Assembly (NCBI GenBank): GCA_950295325.1
Contig: OX485804.1
Coordinates: 7,814,001-7,878,000 of the forward strand
Direction of reading: 5' to 3'
Source of the DNA: Polytrichum commune
Lineage: Eukaryota; Streptophyta; Polytrichopsida; Polytrichales; Polytrichaceae
DNA length: 64,000 nt
Each line of letters starts with the position of its first letter. The stretch's first letter is position 1. Shown here piece after piece: positions 32,095 through 51,439 of this stretch. Position numbers and translations under genes: made by a program. A model generated the notes under the pieces. It saw only the letters and a program-made list of their open reading frames with translations, ran no database searches and was not told the origin of the DNA.

Positions 32095-35000
32095 ATGGAG
32101 GCACAGGCGATGCAAGTGGTGCTGTGTGCCGCAGGGCTGCTACTTCTCATCATCTCCCTTCGAGCCACACATCTCCTGCAAGAGTCCGAGAGATATGTTC
32201 CTCCCAAACTCCCAGGTCTGCACAAAACAGAGTTCTGCAGCCTCAAATTGCTACCTTCTTGGCTGCACCTCTCACAATTGGAAAATCTTTCTTGCAATAG
32301 ATTCAGGGAGTGAGTGGATGGGGGGCTGGGGGAAAACTTGTTGATTAAGCATTGAAGCTTCCGTTTTGCCTTTGTTACCTGATAGATAGCACAGTTGGCA
32401 TCAGCATGTGTGCACTCCAGGTAGTTTTCCATGTGTAACAGACATAAGTTTGCATCTGTATGAACTCCAGGTCCTTTGCAGCAATTCTGTTCCTCTGGGT
32501 TATCTGTCTATCTTTGTAGCACTTTCTCTTTCTCTCTCATTGTGTTACATTTTATTTCCAGCTTTCCAGAAGTTGGTAGCTTTTACGTTTGGGTAGCTCA
32601 GTTGGAGACCTAGCAATGTCAGTACTGTGGAGCCTGGGTAGGAGAGTAGTTCCTACCTTTGCTGTCTGTGTGTCAGTTTGCAATGTAGTTTGAAATCGAG
32701 GGTAATGAGTGATCTACATGAAATCATGATGTGTAAGCATCAACCATGTTTTTCCAATCGTGAGTTCTTAGCAGGACTGACTTTGTAACGTCTTCCTGCT
32801 CGCAAGTGTCAGTATTCACTTGGTGGATCCTTCCTGAGACATATTTCAGTTTTGTATAAATCACTCGGTACTTGGCAACGTGTAGGCGAAGTCAAGGGTG
32901 AAGAGTGATCCATTTGAAACTATGGTGTGTAAGCACCAACCATGTTTTTGATCATGAGTTGTTCTTAACAGGACTGACTTGTTTTGTTGCACAGAGCAAG
33001 GCTCAGCAATGCAGGCAAGGAGGGAGGTGAAGGCGGACTACATCACATTCTACACTGCTCCAGCTCCTTTTGAGGGTTTGGAGGGTGCTCGCCAAACTTT
33101 GGCGGTTCATTCATGGCTGCGTCAAGTGCCCTGCCCAAAAGTTGTTCTCATGGGCCAACATCCCTCACTCAAGTCTTTTGCGCAGATGCTGGAACCTCAT
33201 GTCTCCATCGATTCCACCATTGACATTACGTACGTCCTCCCCTTTTCTTTTCTTTTCTGTTCTTTTTGTGTGCATTAGGGCATTTCCATATTGATGTAGG
33301 TGCATTTATTTATGTAATGAAGAACAACAAAGATACTGTCATTTTTGTGTAAATGGTGCTTTCTGCCTTTGGGAGGATTCCTTTGAGGGGAGCTTGTGAA
33401 AGCACTCTTAGTAATAAATAAATAAAGGCTGTCTTGAATAAACTTAAATTTTTGGTTATGGTTGTTTGTCAGTGAAGATGTAATGGAAAATGGCTTCTTC
33501 TATGCAGATTGTTGTGGATGGCCCCTGGTCAAATGGCTTGCTACCATTTGGCTATTGCCAAATGTGTGATTTTTTTTCTATTTCATTATAGTTGTTGGTT
33601 GCTTCTTATTGAGTATGTAACTTTTAAGGCTTTGGATTAACTGTCTCTCTTGATTCTTATTATATGGTTTTTATGGTTTACTGGTCACCTTGATCTATTT
33701 GAACATTGATACTTACAAGGATACCTCTATATTCAATAATCATGAGAACATGCAAATTCTCAACCGGTCAGGTTATTCTTGGTTCATTTGGCAAGCAGGT
33801 TCATGGGTAGTCCTATGTTCCACAGCATGATCTCGAGAGCTCAAGCTGCAACCTCCGAATTAGTTGTGTTGATAGACCCTTCTTTAGTACTTCTCCAGGA
33901 TTTCACAATCGCCGTTACAAAAATGAGGGTAATACAGAGTGCATGGCTTCTTGTTGTTAAACCCACAACCATGACTTCGTTTCCCTATAATCTGGAAGGA
34001 CCTTCACAGCTTTGGGTGCGAGGTGATGGCCAAGATGCTGACGACAATGAGGTGAGCTTCAAAGGCCCTAGTCCTTATCCATTGATGACATATTTTCAAA
34101 GGGTGGTGTACCATGTAAATTGTATGTTAAAAGTATACCTAGTGGTGTATAATGTAAATAACTTATGATCTATGTATTATTCTTATGTAACAATTTGCTT
34201 TGTAGTATGTAGCAGAATGTGGCATATAGCAGGGCCAAGGATTTGTGCCACTCAAGTAAGTTGAAGGTGAAACCATTGGGAACCCCTTATAGCTTAGAGA
34301 TTTTCCTTTTTAAGCTTATTTGACCACGGAAATAGCATCAGAGTCCCCAAATTAGTCTAGTGAGATTAAGTATAGGGGTTAGATTTTTACTGGACCCTCT
34401 TACTTTAGTGACACAACTAAATTTTAAGCCATGTAGCAGAAGAATATACAAATTCATACAACAATGACGCATTAATCAGGATATTTTGATGCTATTTCAG
34501 CATTTTATTGTTTCTACATGATAATCTTGCCTCTGGAAGTTTGTGATGTTGGGATATTGAATTTCAAAGTCACCTCAGAAAATCTCATGCACCAGGTATT
34601 TGTTGTCACAGGTGCGGCAGAGTGTAAAGAAAAAGGGCATAGTCACTAAATGTGATGGACCAGGTCTTTGGATTTGGAACCAAGCAGATGCTCCTCTTCA
34701 TGCGGGAATAGTTCCACCCTTTGTGTATGGGAGTGGTCATCACAGTGGTTGGCTTTTGACGGAGGCACTTGCCTCCAAATATCGAGCACTTGTTGATGGG
34801 AGTGATGCCATTACATTAATTTCTCCTCACCAAGTTTCAAGTCGACATTACAATGGTATCAAACTCAATCTCATCAACTGGTTAACCCTTAAAAATAATT
34901 TCTTGTTGCATGGATATGCAATTATTGACCAGTTGTAGTGGCTGGTCGAGTCATGACTGGTTACTCAGTCATGATTGCATGTATTGTATCCTACAAGATG

Positions 35001-38000
35001 TGGGTGCAGAGCTAAAGTGTCCATTTAAGGCCTGCTCACCTTATTCTTAGCAAGTGGGTGACTATGTTTCCAGATGATGGCGTCCAAGGAAGACCGTGGG
35101 ATGTAGCAGGGAACAAGGTTCTTGCCATGGAGTATGGCTCATTGTATTATAGACCAGCAGATTTATCAAATGTGACGATGAAGTTGGTGAAGTGTGGGGA
35201 GCCATCAAGAGAGGGCCTCTGTCTCTCCGATACATCTGACCTGTTAGAGGCTTGTACTCTCAAGAACAGGAAACTCAGATTGGTGCAGAAGTCCAAGGTG
35301 CAGAGAAAGCATGGTAAGCTTTCACTTATTCTTGCAATATTAGGTGGTTTGCAGATCAAATATGTTGTCTATTTAGGACCAATTTACATTATGACCATGA
35401 AATCCTGAGGGCTTTTGGAACTCATCTAGAGGCCATACCATGGAAAATTGAAATTGAATTTTGTGTGGTCAGGGGCCATCAAGTTTAGTGTAAAGACATA
35501 TGCAACAAGGTTTTAATTGAATTCTATTTCATTACCATCATATTCATATGGGCACTTCCACATGGTAAGTTATAACAAATCAAGGGATGTGATGAGATTG
35601 TGAAGTGTCATGATTTCCCAGTTTTTTGTTATACAAAGAGGTGGGCCTGACTCAAAATCTGGTAGACCATGAAACATTATCCATTGCATGCCATGTAGAT
35701 TTTTTTATCCATTTTAAAATTTCCTGACCCTTAGGCCCTGAAGCTCTAGTGTAAAGTGAAGTGGATCTCTGCCTTTTTCCAGCAATGAGAGAGATTTTAG
35801 ATTTCAATGATCACGGGCTCTCAAGCTCTAGTGAAATATGCTCCTTACAATGCAGAAAATCTAATGCTCAAAGAGGGTTAGAATCTTGTTCCCTACAGTT
35901 TATCCATCCTTGAATCTGCATTTACTTGACTCTCTACTGTATGATCACAGTCAAGAGTTTCCAGTTAGTGGTCTTACCTAAGTTTTACATTTTCAGGTTG
36001 GTTGAGCTTAAGGCAGTGGTTTGGACCTGGCTCCACATTTGGAGAGGTTCAAGCAATTGATTGCAAGACATTGGCCTTAGCAGCAGAGAAAAACGCACCC
36101 TGCCCAGGCATGCAGAAGAAAGCTGTAAAAGTTTCGGAGCTTTGGTTACCTTTCTCCTTGGAAGCACTAGTGGCCAGAGTTGCCAGCCCTGACAGAGTGG
36201 TGGTTCTGTCAGTTGCTGGGAACAGCTATAGAGCCATGCTCATGAGCTGGGTTTGCAGCCTTCGCCGCCTGAATGTCTCAAACTTTCTTGTCTATGCCCT
36301 CGACAATGAGGTCTACCAATATGCAGTCACCCAGGTATAGTTTGCTGGCTATTGAGTCTCACTCTTTGTTGGCATTATATTAATCTCTAGTTCTTATGCT
36401 GTCCTTTTTTTATACAAGTACACTGTTTATAGTAATTAGGTTCACAAGACTAATAATGTCACTTACCGTATTATGAGGCCTAAACCTAGGTTTTACTAAT
36501 GGTCAACAAGTTGACCATTAGTGTAAACACATGACACTTGGCATTAGTATGCTCAATAATATCTTTCTCTTGCATACTAAAGCGTTAAACTAACATTTTA
36601 ATTACTCAAATGGGCTACACATAATTTCATGTTGACAAGTAGTATCATGTTGACAATCAGCGGATGTGGCATTCCTCGGCCTGTAAGCAATTTAGTGAAA
36701 CCTCTTACAAATAGTATAGGTGACACTAAATACCATAAGTACTGGAGTGCACATGACATTATGTAGCTGAGTTTCACAGTTGGTCCCTGATGACACACTG
36801 GTTTCATTCTACTAGGTCAGAACCAGTATTAGACTGGTATCATCTTTATTTGATACCACATGGTGTATAAAATGAGGATTTTACGTTCTTTTTGATACCA
36901 GTAGGATATGCAAATGTGAGGCTATTTTTGTTTTAAATACCATACGGGTCTATATACCATCCCAAAAACTTTCACACTTTGGTGAAATTGCCCCAAGTAT
37001 CAATATGGTACTTGGATGGTATTAACCCAAATAATGACCTAGGTAAACAAATATTCACTCATCTTGTGATACCCACCAAGTATAAATATATGACTATTAT
37101 TACAGTTTTGATACCAGTTGGGTATGGTCTTTGATACCATTGTTGAAATTGTGTGTTGATATCATGCATTTCCCTATATACTGGTCCAACATTGGTCTGA
37201 ACATACTGCATCTTGGTATTTATATCCCACATCAGAAATCATAATTGTCACCACAGGCCGTGGTGCAATACTTTTACAGATGTGATTACTTTTGGAGAGG
37301 AGTGTCAAGATCATGACTTAGAATTGTAGGTGGATCAGGTAAACTCACAGGTGTCAGTGCTGTATCAAGAAAAAAATTTATGTCATTTAGATTATACGTT
37401 TTGAATGTCTTGAAATCTCTTCATCATTGAAGGCACTACTTTTGTCTGATGAAAAAGGGTGGTTGAAGGGCAGGGTGTACCAGTAGTGAAGGCATCTCAA
37501 AATGTGAATCATAGCCGTGACAACTGTCACTTTGGGACCGAGTGCTTCCAGAAGGTAACAAAGATGAAATCACGCACTGTGTTACACCTCTTGAAACTCG
37601 GCTTCAAAGTTATGTTCAGTGATGTCGACGTTTACTGGTTTCAGGTAAATAGTCTTCCTTCTACAGCATCACATCAAGTTATTATTAATCAATATAAGCT
37701 GTGAGAGGACATTCATCATTGGGTTGTGAACCACTGCAGTAAGGGGGACCTCAGATATACTGATGGTCACTCTTATGTGAGATGAAATTGGAACTATTTC
37801 ATTGGATGCCTTCTTAGAAGCATGATTCCTGCTAAAGATTCTATTTACAGTAACTGAATAAGACATTGTGCATCTTCTCTTTCAGAATCCAATCCCAGAA
37901 ATGATGTCATATGGACCTGGCACTCTTGTGGCACAGACTGACCAATATAATGACACTGGTAAGCTTTTACCTGTATTTTTTTATTGTGTCAAGGTGGGTT

Positions 38001-38998
38001 ACACTGAACTATCGTTCCGGTGATTGATGGTTGCAATTCACTTTCTTTGATACTATTTTTGAAGGGTATGAAAGGGCAAGGGGCATTGGTTGTTTCCACT
38101 CAGACAAACTTTCCACTGGAATCCATAAATTTGTTTGTCTCCACTCCATGGATTGCACCAATAGGTGGAAGGATTGTTGAGGTCAAATCCACTCTTCAAG
38201 AGTGCACTAAACATCTGATTTAATGTGGCCCACCCTATTCATGATCGACCTACATTAGTTGTTTTGCAATCACTGGGTGGCAACTTGAGAGGGTGTCACA
38301 TGACAACTTGGTGTTGTATGTCACAAAGACCACTCTAATTAACATGTCACACCAATGTTAAGTGTATTTATGAGCTCCATAAATAATGAGGATATTGTCT
38401 ATGGGCATGATTTGGATTTGCTAATCATCTTGCACTAATTGCGTATTTCATATCCCACAAGAAGTGGGTGCAGAGCTAAAAGAGTCCTTTTAAGACTCGC
38501 TTACATTACCATATTCTCCTTCTGACCCAACCTCTGCTCACCAACTTTGCAGAGGCCGCCAATTTGCCACGGCGTCTTAATTCCGGCTTCTACTTCGCCT
38601 GGCCTGATACGGCAACGGTGGCAGTTTTTGAGAAAATTGTGACTCATGCATTGACCTCAGAAATGTCAGAGCAGCCAAGCTTCTATGACACCATGTGTGG
38701 CATAGATGGGGAGTATCGTGTTGGCGACGACAAGTGTGTGGAACCTAACACAAACGTGACTGCCATTTTTCTTGACAGGCGACTGTACCCAAATGGTGCG
38801 TCGGGGGATCACTGGGAGAAGGAGAATGTTAGGGAGTCTTGTGAGAAACAGGACTGCAGGGTTTTGCATAATAACTGGGTAAGTGGGAGAGAAAGGAAGC
38901 TCAAGAGGCAGGTGGCTGCAGGTCTGTGGGACTATGATGAAGAAAAACGCTTGTGTGTCACAGAAAGGCGATTGCGTCCATACAGGTTCAATGGGTAG
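32095..38998 (+). CDS. Two-domain type II membrane glycosyltransferase, GT77 C-terminal domain (RAY1-like)
   Basis: Nine exons: 32095-32215, 32995-33229, 33799-34051, 34612-34840, 35074-35313, 35997-36334, 37474-37644, 37886-37958 and 38553-38998, coding about 701 residues. A hydrophobic segment at residues 7-21 looks like a Golgi signal anchor. The N-terminal region (about 60-330) carries ARQTLAVHSWLRQ, GSPMFHSMISRAQAATS and PPFVYGSGHHSGWLL. The C-terminal domain (about 390-690) has VLSVAGNSYRAMLMSWV, then KLGFKVMFSDVDVYWFQNP with the DVD metal motif near 522-524, and LPRRLNSGFYFAWPD, all typical of GT77. GT77 enzymes include wall arabinosyl- and xylosyltransferases; the layout recalls RAY1, but the sugar and acceptor are unknown. 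Exon one could instead end at 32309, but that does not keep phase. Exon three has a tandem AAGCAG acceptor (33796 or 33799). Confidence 0.85.
32690..32985 (+). repeat. Tandem duplication in intron 1 of the glycosyltransferase gene
   Basis: GTGTAAGCAxCAACCATGTT and AGGACTGACTT occur twice, about 185-195 bp apart (32730 and 32925 for the first phrase). The second copy abuts the intron's 3' end. Confidence 0.75.
34890..35050 (+). mobile_element. Family E fragment in glycosyltransferase intron 4
   Basis: GTATTGTATCCTACAAGATG, GTGGGTGCAGAGCTAAAG, CCATTTAAGGCCTGCTCACC match the right half of family E at 38400-38512 and 40400-40475. Confidence 0.65.
36450..36740 (+). mobile_element. Family B element in glycosyltransferase intron 6
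   Basis: ACACATGACACTTGGCATTA, GTATGCTCAATAATATCTTT and the end GGTGACACTAAATACCATAA match the family B copy at 9561-10153. Confidence 0.7.
36826..37204 (+). mobile_element. Family C element in glycosyltransferase intron 6
   Basis: Sister of the copy in FLVB intron 5, in the opposite orientation relative to the window. Left end CCAGTATTAGACTGGTATCA, right end TACTGGTCCAACATTGGTCT (inverted). 379 bp. Confidence 0.8.
38340..38512 (+). mobile_element. Family E right half in glycosyltransferase intron 8
   Basis: TATTTATGAGCTCCATAAAT, ATCTTGCACTAATTGCGTAT, CACAAGAAGTGGGTGCAGAG match 40336-40475. Confidence 0.75.
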
Positions 38999-39248
38999 TG
39001 TAACTCCAAGGTGCAGATTTAGAATGTTAGATAAAAAGCCAGATCAGGTTAGCAACTGGTGATAGAAACCCAAATATCATTGGGATTTTATAGACAATTT
39101 GAGTTGTCAATCCTGTCCCTTGTACTCTCTTTTCAGCGGCATAGAAGGATGTGAGATCACAGAAAGTTTATAATGTTCTGAGACTTCAAGAAAAACTTTG
39201 CAGCAATTGATGATTGGTTCTCATAGCTTTCTCTCTTAGCATTTGATG

Positions 39249-40475
39249 TAAGATAGATTTGCCTAATTCGGTGTCTGATCTTAAACGAACACCTGTATTT
39301 GAGTGATGTATGCTCAGGTGTGAATCTCAGAACGGACGCCCAAAAAACACGTGGTGAAAAGAGATTGGAATACATGGTCAAAATTGTTGACGCAATAGTC
39401 ATCATGATTGGGTGAACCTATATGATCATTCAAGAACTTACAGAATCTTCACTTTAACAATGAGTTAGATACAGTCCTACCTCTTCAATATGACATGTTT
39501 GGGAAATGAGAAAACTGTCGTATTATTCAGTGTTATATATTCAATAATATGACATATTGGACCTCTTTGTCATAATAAAGAGGTACTTCATGAAAACGCA
39601 TGAGATGTTTGGCCACATGTGCAAAATAAATATTCTATCAAATGTCCTTACAAATATGCATATTTCTCTTATGAAATCCATCACCAAAAGAAGCACAATT
39701 TCAATAGCTTTCCAACAATGTGTAGATGAGGAAGGTCAGACCAGCATTGACCTCATTATTTGCAAAAGTAGATCCGATGTCTAGAAATCAACTACAAAAA
39801 CTTAACATGCTTTCAAATATTCATAACTTTGCCAATGTAACTTGGAATTGGACAAAACTACCTCCAATTGAAGTCTAATTTAAATAATTTTCTAACAATA
39901 TATAGATTGAAACAATCTAATAAATATTGAATTCAAAATGCTCGAAAAGAGTTCGTGCACCTTGGTTTAGGGTTAAGGTGAAAAGTTGTTGTGATAGAGG
40001 CAAAAGCTAATGAGTCTCTTGATTAGGTTGAGATAGAGAACCTTAGTCCCATGTCTTAACATCATTTTAATTTTAATTTTCTTTTAAATACATGTCATAT
40101 GTGAAATTCATATAATTTTAATATTACCTATGTATTTACACATGTGTGGGACCCACCATCTATGCATTTGTGACCTCTATAATTTGACATTTTGGGGGTC
40201 AAAGAGTGTCATATTAACAATGTCACAATCGTATTATAGAGGTAGTTTTGAACTACAGAGTTTAAGCTACAAAATTTGTGTCATTATGTCAAGGTTGTCA
40301 TATTATTGAGTGTCGTATTAAAGATGTAGGACTATATTTATGAGCTCTGAAAATCATGAGGAAATTGGTTACGGGTTTTGGACTTGCTGCTCATCTTGCA
40401 GTAACTATAATTTTCATATTTCTGGAGAAGTGGGTGCAGAGAGAAAGGTGTTCATTTAAGACATGTTTACCTTAA
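39249..40475 (+). mobile_element. Family E MITE split by a pogo/Lemi-like insertion
   Basis: Removing the insert 39472-40334 and one TA leaves 362 bp, the same length as the intact copy at 62931-63292. Left part: GAACACCTGTATTTGAG, AAAACACGTGGTGAAAAGAG. Right part: TGAGCTCTGAAAATCATGAG, GAAGTGGGTGCAGAG, ending TTTACCTTAA. Confidence 0.82.
39472..40334. mobile_element. pogo/Lemi-like non-autonomous DNA element, 863 bp
   Basis: Imperfect 25-bp inverted repeats: the left starts CAGTCCTACCTCTTCAATAT and the reverse complement of the right starts TAGTCCTACATCTTTAATAC. TA flanks both ends (39470-39471, 40335-40336). The CAGT...ACCTCT type terminus is that of plant pogo-like (Emigrant/Lemi) elements. 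The interior has sub-terminal repeats (GTCGTATTATTCAGTG, AATATGACATATTG) and no transposase. Confidence 0.75.
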
Positions 40476-40608
40476 CCTCAAGATGAGTTGGTGCATGATG
40501 GTACTCTCCAAAACCAAGGACGATCAGATGACGAAAGCGTTAGCATGTGTCACACAACAATATGTGTCACAAAAAGGCAGTGACAGCATCCATACAACTT
40601 CAATAGGG

Positions 40609-41001
40609 TACACTATATTGTATTAAGTGTTATATGTTATTTTAGGTCATTGTGATAGCCTTTTCAGTAACATTTCTTATGTATAGATTTACAAGTCCAG
40701 TCATCCCAACTTGCTTCGAGTTCATCCAAATGCCAATTATTGAAACAAGCTTTGGTATATATGCATCCTAACAATTCTGTGGCAAACTTTTGTCATGGAT
40801 GATTAAAATTTGGATAAGAAATCACCTAGTAAGTGACATTAATTGCACCATTGTAAATCTACAATGCCCACAAACTTTTACAAGGCATGACAAATAATGT
40901 TACATTTACATTTTATGTTAGTGGCACTACAGTGGCGGTATACGATTAATATTGAGCAAGACAAATAGATCCAGTGACACTAAATACAATATCTAGTGTA
41001 G
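40609..41001 (+). mobile_element. Family A element, near full length, 393 bp
   Basis: Left end TACACTATATTGTATTAAGT, right end CACTAAATACAATATCTAGT then GTAG, an imperfect inverted pair. This copy shows the unoccupied TA (TCTACAATGCCCA, about 40862) that is occupied in the copy at 6786-8187. Confidence 0.8.
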
Positions 41002-41589
41002 TGCCTTTATTGATATATAGATATTAAGATAAACCAACAAATCTAAGGTAAAAATTCAGAGTGCTAATAAAAGTCAGATTAGATTTCCAACTGGTAATAG
41101 ATACCCAAAAATAAATGGGGTTTTTACACACAATTCGAGCTGTCAATCCCGTCCTTTGTAATCTCTTCTCAGGATTGACGATATAGAAGGATATGAAATT
41201 GCAGAAGTTTGCATTGTCCAATGTTTGTGCCTTTAAGAAAGACTTCACAATAAGTGATGAGTGATTTCTCATAGTTTCTCAGGATGATTAAGTGAATGAT
41301 GGTTTTCTGGCAAAGATGATCAGGTTCAGTTTAGATCCAGTTATTCTTAGATATGTGACTGTTTGAATATACACAATGCTTTACAGTTGGTGTTTTTTTT
41401 TTTAAAACTTATTTACCAAAGAATGCTCTTATTCTATTCTGTGCACCCTGCCCATTTCTGCTATTTGATGGCATTCAATATAACAACTTATAGCACCTTG
41501 AAACAGAAATATTAACCACGTTCATTGTGGTACTTTCAAACTGGTGTCTCAAGTCAAGCTATGTTCGAGTACCTGCTTTCCCACCATGA
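41002..41589. other. Intergenic, no gene seen
   Basis: About 41040-41250 resembles 39000-39220 (GAATGxTA, TAAAAxxCAGAT, CAACTGGTxATAGAxACCCA, GGATTTTA or GGTTTTTA, CAATTxGAGxTGTCAATCC). So a copy of the 3' flank of the glycosyltransferase gene recurs here. No coding sequence. Confidence 0.5.
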
Positions 41590-41828
41590 GGATGCTTGAG
41601 GGGCAAGTTCACCTTCAGAGGTCTTAAGCAGTGTCCGATAGAATTTTGAGCATAATCAGTCAAGATCCTAGTGATTCTAAGTCCCACCGGTTACACATTG
41701 ACATCTCCCAATTTTTCTTTACAGATTTGAGGTCTAATCATTAGATTCCTCTAAAATGATTGGTGTTTTTCCTCAAGTCTTAGACTTCAACTGGGTATTT
41801 TTCAAACCCAGCCGACTCACCTGTACCT
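41590..41828 (+). repeat. Family F repeat module
   Basis: CAGTGTCCGATAGAATTTTG, CAGTCAAGATCCTAGTGATT, CACCGGTTACA and TAGATTCCTCTAAAA match 61865-62005. It directly precedes a family A terminus here and an A-related MITE there. Confidence 0.65.
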
Positions 41829-42170
41829 ACACTAAAAATGACATTTAGTATCATATGGTATTTTATGTCATTATGGTAACTTTTTGGATGACACAGCTTG
41901 AACAAATATTGTCATGGATGATGGATGATTTCTTTGGCCAAAACCCTACCTTGTTGTCAGCAACTTATGATGAAATTTTATCATAAACAATCAAAATTCG
42001 GATTAAAAATCACTTGGCAGGTGACAATAATATCAACACTGTAGATCTATTGGAAAGGTTTGACAAATGATGTTGGGTTAACATTTAGTGCTGGTGACAC
42101 TACACCGCAGTTTACAATTTGGTATTGAGCAAGACAAATAAGATTGGTGACAGTGTAGAGGGAAGTTCTC
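41829..42170 (+). mobile_element. Family A element, 342 bp
   Basis: Left end CTACACTAAAAATGACATTT, right end GGTGACAGTGTAG (shortened). The interior matches 8187-8370 and 40780-41001. Confidence 0.75.
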
Positions 42171-42554
42171 CCGTTCATCGGTCTTAAGAGTTGTGATAGA
42201 TCAGGTTGTTAGAATATCGCTGATATTTTCAATCAATATTGGATTCCCCAGTTACCCTACACAACTCCATCGTGGACCTCCGTCGAGTACAGGGTTATGA
42301 ACAAGAGATGATTATGCAGGGAGTTGGCATAATTTGCCTAACATACAAGATGACTGCAAACTCAATCCCAATTCTATGAAAGACAGAACTACACAAAAAT
42401 TGAAGTGCTCACAAAAATTGCTTCTCCACCAAAAGCTCTACTCGGCTAAAAGTGGGTATTGAAAGTAACAGCGTTCCCTACAAGAACAATGCTTCCAAGC
42501 ATTCAAAAATGAGAGCTTCAAATATGTCGGTGAAAACCAGCACATTCACTATTC
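42171..42554 (-). other. Presumed 3' UTR and flank of NSF
   Basis: Sequence downstream of the NSF stop codon (TAG, complement of 42555-42557). No separate gene is visible. Confidence 0.5.
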
Positions 42555-50338
<7,784 letters not shown>

Positions 50339-51439
50339 TGTCGCTCTTCCCTCGCCCGATCGCTCAGATTCGATCGCAACTCGCGGGAGGTTCCTGTTAG
50401 CCTTTAGCCTGAATGTGTTCTCGCTCGATCGCAGGAACTCTGCGCGGGGTCAGGAGCAACAAACGCGAAGCTCTGTCTCTCCGATCGGAGAACAGACACA
50501 AGCGAAGACAAGAAGGAGCCGGGGCCCAAAGAAGCGCGAGGTGAGTGAGTGGGGCGCAAGAAAAGCCCAGGCCAAAGCTTGCGTATGTGGCGTGCTCTCT
50601 GTGGCTAGAACCCTCCAAAAACTGCGTTGGCAGAAGAGATTTCTCGAAATTAAAAGCAATTTCGACGTACTCCCAACTAGGGCATGCTCATGTGGCGAAT
50701 TTTGAGTGGCTAGCAGACATTGCGAGGGATGTAATAATTCCAAGGTGGCAACCAAGACGTTTGAGAAGCTCACCATTGGCTCTGTACTATGTAGGTTACT
50801 AGGTAAGGGGACGATGGGCACCCATTAACACACGTGATTGGATGTCACTAGGATATCCTCCACCATGCCCAAAGAAACATTACCCAATGTAAGGAACGCA
50901 TAATAAACGCATAATATCAAGCAACTTTCAAGTAAATAGTGTGTTAAGATAGAAATACCATAACTTGTGAAAATAAGGTGATTCGCATTGAAGATCTGGT
51001 CTGACAATCATGAGATAATTTTCCAAGTAGACGAGAAGGATTCATGAAGAATGCAAGTTGTTTCATATTTTTGTGCCCTATACAAAAAATGCTACAATTT
51101 TTCAAAGTGCAAAGTTGTCCAAACCCCTACTCGTTCATTAGATTCTCCCTACACCGAACACAGTAATCGGCATTTCCATACAAAACATCACCTAATTCGG
51201 TTACCTCGTGAGTACATTAACACTTGACTCCCATTGGCTACATTAAGTGTACACGCATTGAAGTTGCCGCCGAGCCATGATCAATTTTAGAAATGGCACT
51301 TCACCATTGTGACGGTGGTCTAGTGCACAGCTAGAGGGTGGTTAACGGGTTATGGTATTTCTACCTTACTCCTTGGATTAGGCGGAGTTTAACACCTTGG
51401 TGGCATACAACACGATGTTGTTCGGCGTTTGTGTGATTG
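50339..51439. other. NSF 5' flank, no gene seen
   Basis: 50339-50710 is GC-richer and probably holds the NSF promoter and 5' leader. 50711-51439 shows nothing supportable. Confidence 0.4.

Noticed and set aside
32588-32665. GGGTAGCTCAGTTGG, which looks like the D-arm of a tRNA gene
   Set aside because: The bases that follow do not complete the D-stem, and there is no T-arm (GGTTCxAxxCC) or acceptor stem pairing. Chance resemblance.
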